A program made the position numbers and the translations under genes. Under the pieces are notes generated by a model. That model worked only from the letters and a program-made list of their open reading frames with translations. It did no database searches and had not been told where the DNA came from. From contig JASJZC010000001.1 in assembly GCA_037178855.1 (NCBI GenBank), forward strand, positions 7,998,001-8,062,000: 64,000 nt of DNA, read 5' to 3'. Below are positions 59,001 to 64,000 of this stretch, one piece after another. Within the stretch, counting starts at the first letter, position 1. The number at the start of each line of letters is the position of its first letter. Source of the DNA: Oscheius sp. JU75. Its lineage: Eukaryota > Nematoda > Chromadorea > Rhabditida > Rhabditidae.

Positions 59001-62000
59001 GAGCTTCTTCGTCTCTTCTGAGCTGATCGATGACATCTTCAGCAGTCTTTCCAGTCTCTACGCGAGATGTGATGGCAAGCAAATTGTCTTCAGCATCCTT
59101 GCGAGTCGTGTTGAAAGCAGCCAGAGCAGCCAGCTTGTCACCAACCTTGGCTCCCAGCTGGTTCAATAGATCCTTGAGTCTTGACAGATCCCATTGGCTC
59201 TTCTCGCGAAGTTCGTCACCTTGTGCTCCTTCGGGGATATCATGCATAAGAGCTTCAAGGCGTGCCTTACGGGCACCAAGATCTTCCAAGGCAGCTTGTT
59301 GTTCATCCAGATTTTCGGGAATGGCTTCAGGGCGCTGCTGTAGTTCAGCACTGATGAGCTTGATCTCGGGTGCAAGTGTATTCACTTGAACAGCTTCATC
59401 GATAGCCTTCTTCTGCTCATCTGCCTTCTTCAACAAAACAGGTAGGCTCTCAGCTAGGTTCTTGTCAAGATCGTTGTCACTGACGAGCGGACTGTGCTGA
59501 TCAAGTCGTTGCTGATGTTCCGTTACGGCGTGCTGTAGTTGTGTGAGCTGAGACAGAAGCTGATCGACAACAGGTTGTTGAGTCTCAGGAGTAGTCGTGT
59601 CAACGGCATTCAAAGCTGATGACAGCTGTTCGAGCTGTGCCTTCAGGTTCTTGTTGTCATCTCGAAGTTCCTTCTCTTTGGGCAGAATCTTCTCCAGAGG
59701 CAATGCCAGTTCCTTGGTCTTCTGCTTAATGTCATTAGCAGTTCGGGCCAGCTGTTGAGGAAGTTCCAGTTGAGCAATCTCATCGTTGATAGCCTTGAGC
59801 TGTGCCAATTCCATGTCAACATCAGCAAGAGGCTGTGCAGATTGAAGCTTCTCCGTAATGCTATCAAGTTGGTTCTTCTTCTCATCCAGCAAGGTAGTCA
59901 AATCATCGGTCTTCTTCTGATCATCCAGAGACTTTTGGAGCTTGTCATCAAGGGCCTTGTTGATCTCAACAGACTTCTTAGCCAGTGCATCCTTACGATC
60001 ACGGAGCTCGGCAGATGTAATGTCTCCTACGGCTTCCAACTTGGCTGCCAATGCAGGGATTGTGTCCTTCTTGAGATCTTGAAGTTTCTGGACAGAGTCA
60101 GCAGCTTGGACGTTTGCTTCGGCAGAATTAACGGCCTGTTCAAGTTCATCCAATGCTTCAGTAGCCTTCTTCTTCTCAGCTTCGTCTGACTTCTTCTTCT
60201 CAACTTCTTGTCTGGTCTTCTCGGTGATTTCATCGATCTTCTTGCGAGCTTCATCAACTCGGCCCGTGTCCGGAACAGGTGTTACAGCTAGAAGACGGTC
60301 AGAAAGCTCGTTGGCCTTGTGTAGACGATCCTCGAGGGTAGCCAGATCTTCTTCAGCAGCTTCAGTTGACTTTTGCTTTTTGCCTTTACCCTTCTTGGCC
60401 TTCTTCTGATCAGCAGATGGTCCAAGCTCAGCAAGCTCCTTCTCAATAGCCTCCAGCTTTCTGGTAGCTTCATCAAGGGCACTTTGCTGTTCTTCTTTGG
60501 CTTTTCGAAGTGAGTCCAACTTCTGTCGAAGCTCATCGGCATTAGCAAGCTGGGAAAGTTCGCTGTCAAGTTGCTGGATTTGGACATCGGAGAGCTGCTC
60601 AAGAGGTAGTTCTTGAAGTTGAGTCAGCCTTAAAGTCAGGATCATCAGCAGTTCGTCCTTCTCCAGTTGATCAGCATTGTTCTTGGCTGTTGCAAGCAGA
60701 CCATCGAGGTACTCAAGAGCTTCTTGTACTCCGGCTAGCAATTCTGGATCGGCAGCTACATGTTTGCGTCCATGAGCAGCATCGTCGTTCTTCTCCTTCA
60801 GCATCTGCACTTGAGCCTTGAGAGCAGGCAATTGATGTTGTTCGATGTTGGCAATAGAGTCCTTGCTCAAAGGCTGTCCGACGAGTTGCTGAAGAGCTGC
60901 TAGTTCTTGTTGGACATGATTAGCCGATTGATGGAGGACCTTGTCATCGTCAATCTCGGCAACCAGCTCGTTCAGAATGTCACTGTACTGCTTTTCCGTT
61001 TGTTCAGCATCGACGTCGTAGAATCGTACATCGGCATAAGCACTCTCCAGAGGATTTAGCAGTTCGGAGAGACGCTGAATGTTACGAATCTTCTCAGCGA
61101 GCACATCGGATGTGTTGTTGGCAGCAGTAAGATTGCGGAGGTCATTCTCAGCTTGCTGAATGTCTCTTCGTGGCTTGTTGAGGACATCTTCCAATGGCTG
61201 GCGAAGTCTTTCCAGCTCGGCATCGGTCTCATTGCGAGCCGTCACGAACTCTTCCCAATAAGCAGCTCTGTTCCAGAGGATAGGTGCCAGTTCTTCAGCA
61301 GCCTTGCTTGCTTGTTCCAATGATCGGACGGTTTCATCGTCAGCTGGCGCTCCATTGATGATATCCTGAGCAATGGCAATTTCCCTGCGCAAGTCATCTC
61401 CAAGTGGTTGATACTGCGAAGGAACGCCTTCGGGATCGTTGAGCAGGCTGTCAGCCTCGGCAATCAACTGTGCAAGACGAGATTGGGCGGGAACGGTCTT
61501 CTTATGCAATTCCTCAGTAGCCTTCAAGTTCTGCAGTTCATCTTCGGCAGCGGCACGACGTTGCTGAAAATTATAATGATTAAGCATTCATTTGTAATTT
61601 GTAACAATAATATGACTTGCTGCATCCAAAAATAATGTAACAAGTTACGATTTTAGAGAGTTCAAAAATTGAAAATGTAGAAAGTAACCAACCTTGAGCA
61701 GATCTTCTGCCTTTTCGAGACGAGCGATGAGGTCATCGTATTCTCTGGCCTGTGGCTCATCAAGAGCAGCTCGGTCAGTAGTAGAAACAGATTGGCGCAG
61801 CTTCATCAGAGCTTCTTCGTCTCTTCTGAGCTGATCGATGACATCTTCAGCAGTCTTTCCAGTCTCTACGCGAGATGTGATGGCAAGCAAATTGTCTTCA
61901 GCATCCTTGCGAGTCGTGTTGAAAGCAGCCAGAGCAGCCAGCTTGTCACCAACCTTGGCTCCCAGCTGGTTCAATAGATCCTTGAGTCTTGACAGATCCC

Positions 62001-64000
62001 ATTGGCTCTTCTCGCGAAGTTCGTCACCTTGTGCTCCTTCGGGGATATCATGCATAAGAGCTTCAAGGCGTGCCTTACGGGCACCAAGATCTTCCAAGGC
62101 AGCTTGTTGTTCATCCAGATTTTCGGGAATGGCTTCAGGGCGCTGCTGTAGTTCAGCACTGATGAGCTTGATCTCGGGTGCAAGTGTATTCACTTGAACA
62201 GCTTCATCGATAGCCTTCTTCTGCTCATCTGCCTTCTTCAACAAAACAGGTAGGCTCTCAGCTAGGTTCTTGTCAAGATCGTTGTCACTGACGAGCGGAC
62301 TGTGCTGATCAAGTCGTTGCTGATGTTCCGTTACGGCGTGCTGTAGTTGTGTGAGCTGAGACAGAAGCTGATCGACAACAGGTTGTTGAGTCTCAGGAGT
62401 AGTCGTGTCAACGGCATTCAAAGCTGATGACAGCTGTTCGAGCTGTGCCTTCAGGTTCTTGTTGTCATCTCGAAGTTCCTTCTCTTTGGGCAGAATCTTC
62501 TCCAGAGGCAATGCCAGTTCCTTGGTCTTCTGCTTAATGTCATTAGCAGTTCGGGCCAGCTGTTGAGGAAGTTCCAGTTGAGCAATCTCATCGTTGATAG
62601 CCTTGAGCTGTGCCAATTCCATGTCAACATCAGCAAGAGGCTGTGCAGATTGAAGCTTCTCCGTAATGCTATCAAGTTGGTTCTTCTTCTCATCCAGCAA
62701 GGTAGTCAAATCATCGGTCTTCTTCTGATCATCCAGAGACTTTTGGAGCTTGTCATCAAGGGCCTTGTTGATCTCAACAGACTTCTTAGCCAGTGCATCC
62801 TTACGATCACGGAGCTCGGCAGATGTAATGTCTCCTACGGCTTCCAACTTGGCTGCCAATGCAGGGATTGTGTCCTTCTTGAGATCTTGAAGTTTCTGGA
62901 CAGAGTCAGCAGCTTGGACGTTTGCTTCGGCAGAATTAACGGCCTGTTCAAGTTCATCCAATGCTTCAGTAGCCTTCTTCTTCTCAGCTTCGTCTGACTT
63001 CTTCTTCTCAACTTCTTGTCTGGTCTTCTCGGTGATTTCATCGATCTTCTTGCGAGCTTCATCAACTCGGCCCGTGTCCGGAACAGGTGTTACAGCTAGA
63101 AGACGGTCAGAAAGCTCGTTGGCCTTGTGTAGACGATCCTCGAGGGTAGCCAGATCTTCTTCAGCAGCTTCAGTTGACTTTTGCTTTTTGCCTTTACCCT
63201 TCTTGGCCTTCTTCTGATCAGCAGATGGTCCAAGCTCAGCAAGCTCCTTCTCAATAGCCTCCAGCTTTCTGGTAGCTTCATCAAGGGCACTTTGCTGTTC
63301 TTCTTTGGCTTTTCGAAGTGAGTCCAACTTCTGTCGAAGCTCATCGGCATTAGCAAGCTGGGAAAGTTCGCTGTCAAGTTGCTGGATTTGGACATCGGAG
63401 AGCTGCTCAAGAGGTAGTTCTTGAAGTTGAGTCATTTTGCTGGTAATATCGTCCAAAATTTCTTGTTGTTTCAGCTGTTCTTGCTCCACTAGTGAAAGCT
63501 CTTCGATTCCTGGTATTTCTTCGGGAATGACATAGTAAGGTGTCTCCTGGGCAGGATGCGGCTCAGCTGTCATTGGCAATTGAATTGGTTGAAGCAACTC
63601 TTTGATGTGTTTGAGCTTGTTCTTGATGGTTTCGGTTTTCTGCACTGGCTGCGTGAACGGAATGCTCATCCGCACCAACTCTTCAAGACGTGTAGCCTCA
63701 TTAACGGCTGGCACTAGGCTGTTTGCGATTTCCTGCTTTTTGTTGTTCGTCAACTTTTTCTTCTTTTTTAAATTTTGAGTAGCCGCAGTGTAGTCGTCCA
63801 GTTCTAGCAAAAGCGTATCAGCTACTTCGTTGAAGGTCTGTACAGTAGCTTTTCTTTCTTCCAGCTTCAGTTTTCCTGTAGCAGTTCTATCCTGAGCGTC
63901 TTTCCACGAAAGCAGACGGTAATCGCTCGGTTCCGCCCCATGCAATCGTTCTGCTAGAGCTTTGTTGGTCTCATCCTGCTCAACGACACGGGATAGAACC
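32007..64000 (-). CDS. anc-1: ANC-1 giant KASH/nesprin protein, 3' part (N-terminus beyond the window)
   Basis: Sixteen exons are visible, 5' to 3': beyond 64000-61693; ten identical repeat exons 61563-58885, 58755-56077, 55947-53269, 53139-50461, 50331-47653, 47523-44845, 44715-42037, 41907-39229, 39099-36421 and 36291-33613; then 33483-33046, 33005-32865, 32825-32691, 32651-32190, 32144-32007. All visible junctions are phase 0, so about 10,100 residues are read. The first exon has a unique part with a lysine cluster KKKKKLTNNKK, then enters the repeat at 63434. Each 893-residue repeat is acidic coiled coil. After a divergent half repeat and an acidic unique stretch, the C-terminus has a basic juxtamembrane RRQRSRWRR, a TM (AMLVLLLGAACLVPSC) and a KASH peptide ending FVNGPPPF; the Cys 23 residues before the last residue matches the one that disulfide-bonds SUN proteins. 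Worm ANC-1 tethers nuclei, mitochondria and ER to actin. Actin-binding CH domains are expected upstream of the window. Confidence 0.93.
33251..63434 (-). repeat. anc-1: tandem array of an identical 2,808-bp coding repeat, about 10.75 copies
   Basis: The unit is one 2,679-nt exon (893 codons) plus one 129-nt intron. Ten complete units run from 33613 upward in exact 2,808-bp steps (exon starts 33613, 36421, 39229, 42037, 44845, 47653, 50461, 53269, 56077, 58885), plus 1,742 nt of exon at the 5' end (61693-63434) and 233 nt at the 3' end (33251-33483). I see no difference between copies in exon or intron; sequence blocks 14,040 bp (five units) apart match, and translations are identical in all frames. 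The encoded unit is rich in Glu, Leu, Ala, Lys, Gln and Asp, has no Cys and two Trp-containing spots (ILWNRAAYW, SQWDLSRL), and one basic linker KKAKKGKGKKQKS near its middle. Confidence 0.95.
33484..33612 (-). other. repeat-unit intron, present in 11 identical copies
   Basis: A 129-nt intron (donor GTTGGT, acceptor ATTTTCAG) with in-frame stops, so it must be spliced out. The same intron recurs every 2,808 bp: 36292-36420, 39100-39228, 41908-42036, 44716-44844, 47524-47652, 50332-50460, 53140-53268, 55948-56076, 58756-58884 and 61564-61692. It contains a small hairpin GTAAC-AA-GTTAC (33557-33568 in this copy). Confidence 0.85.

Noticed and set aside
33565-61587. Ten separate identical 916-codon genes on the minus strand
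   Set aside because: Each apparent start (MLNHYNFQ) and stop (LNSLKS) lies in the 129-nt intron. The exon borders, phase-0 junctions and ANC-1 similarity show these are exons of one gene.
33251-63434. CRISPR-like or satellite array
   Set aside because: The period is 2,808 bp with open coding exons and proper splice sites; there are no short repeats separated by unique spacers.

Overview
The window looks like a gene-dense piece of a nematode chromosome, most likely from a rhabditid relative of Caenorhabditis. Every recognisable gene is split by many very short introns (mostly 34-46 nt, with GT...TTTCAG-type ends). Candidate trans-splice acceptors lie just upstream of several start codons. The gene set matches worm genes: scpl-3, GMPPA, adr-1, ztf-11, a Dispatched homologue, mtx-1, vps-15 and anc-1. 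Most of these are, as far as I recall, on C. elegans chromosome I (vps-15 is an exception); this is from memory and was not checked.

Layout. Plus strand, left half: a CTDSPL2/SCPL-3-type phosphatase (1044-2672), GDP-mannose pyrophosphorylase alpha (3458-5607), a catalytically dead ADAR of the ADR-1 type (6549-13540) and a MyT1-family CCHHC zinc-finger factor, ZTF-11 (13772-16076). A small unknown single-pass membrane protein (5777-6076, minus) converges on GMPPA. Minus strand: a 17-exon Dispatched-family protein (22085-17405), metaxin-1 (23858-22540), a 28-exon VPS15 (29411-24064), and then the giant nesprin/KASH gene anc-1, which fills 32007-64000 and runs off the right edge.

The outstanding feature is the anc-1 repeat array. 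A 2,808-bp unit (one 2,679-nt phase-0 exon plus one 129-nt intron) is repeated head to tail about 10.75 times from 33251 to 63434. The copies look identical at nucleotide level, introns included. The array encodes about 9,590 residues of cysteine-free coiled coil, followed by a divergent half-repeat, a unique tail and a canonical KASH domain ending in PPPF. About 10,100 residues of ANC-1 are visible and its N-terminus lies outside the window.

Roles. The genes cover cytoplasmic nuclear/organelle anchorage (ANC-1), PI3-kinase complex assembly for autophagy and endocytosis (VPS-15), mitochondrial outer-membrane import (MTX-1), release of lipid-linked cargo at apical membranes (Dispatched), sugar-nucleotide supply (GMPPA), RNA-editing regulation (ADR-1), neuronal repression (ZTF-11) and phosphatase signalling (SCPL-3). 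They do not form a pathway. vps-15/mtx-1 and adr-1/ztf-11 are spaced like worm operon pairs. Introns and intergenic DNA carry a family of hairpin-forming short repeats, two MITE-like elements and a 20-nt minisatellite. I see no prokaryotic, viral or autonomous-transposon genes. Exon boundaries were read by eye from splice signals, reading phase and family similarity.
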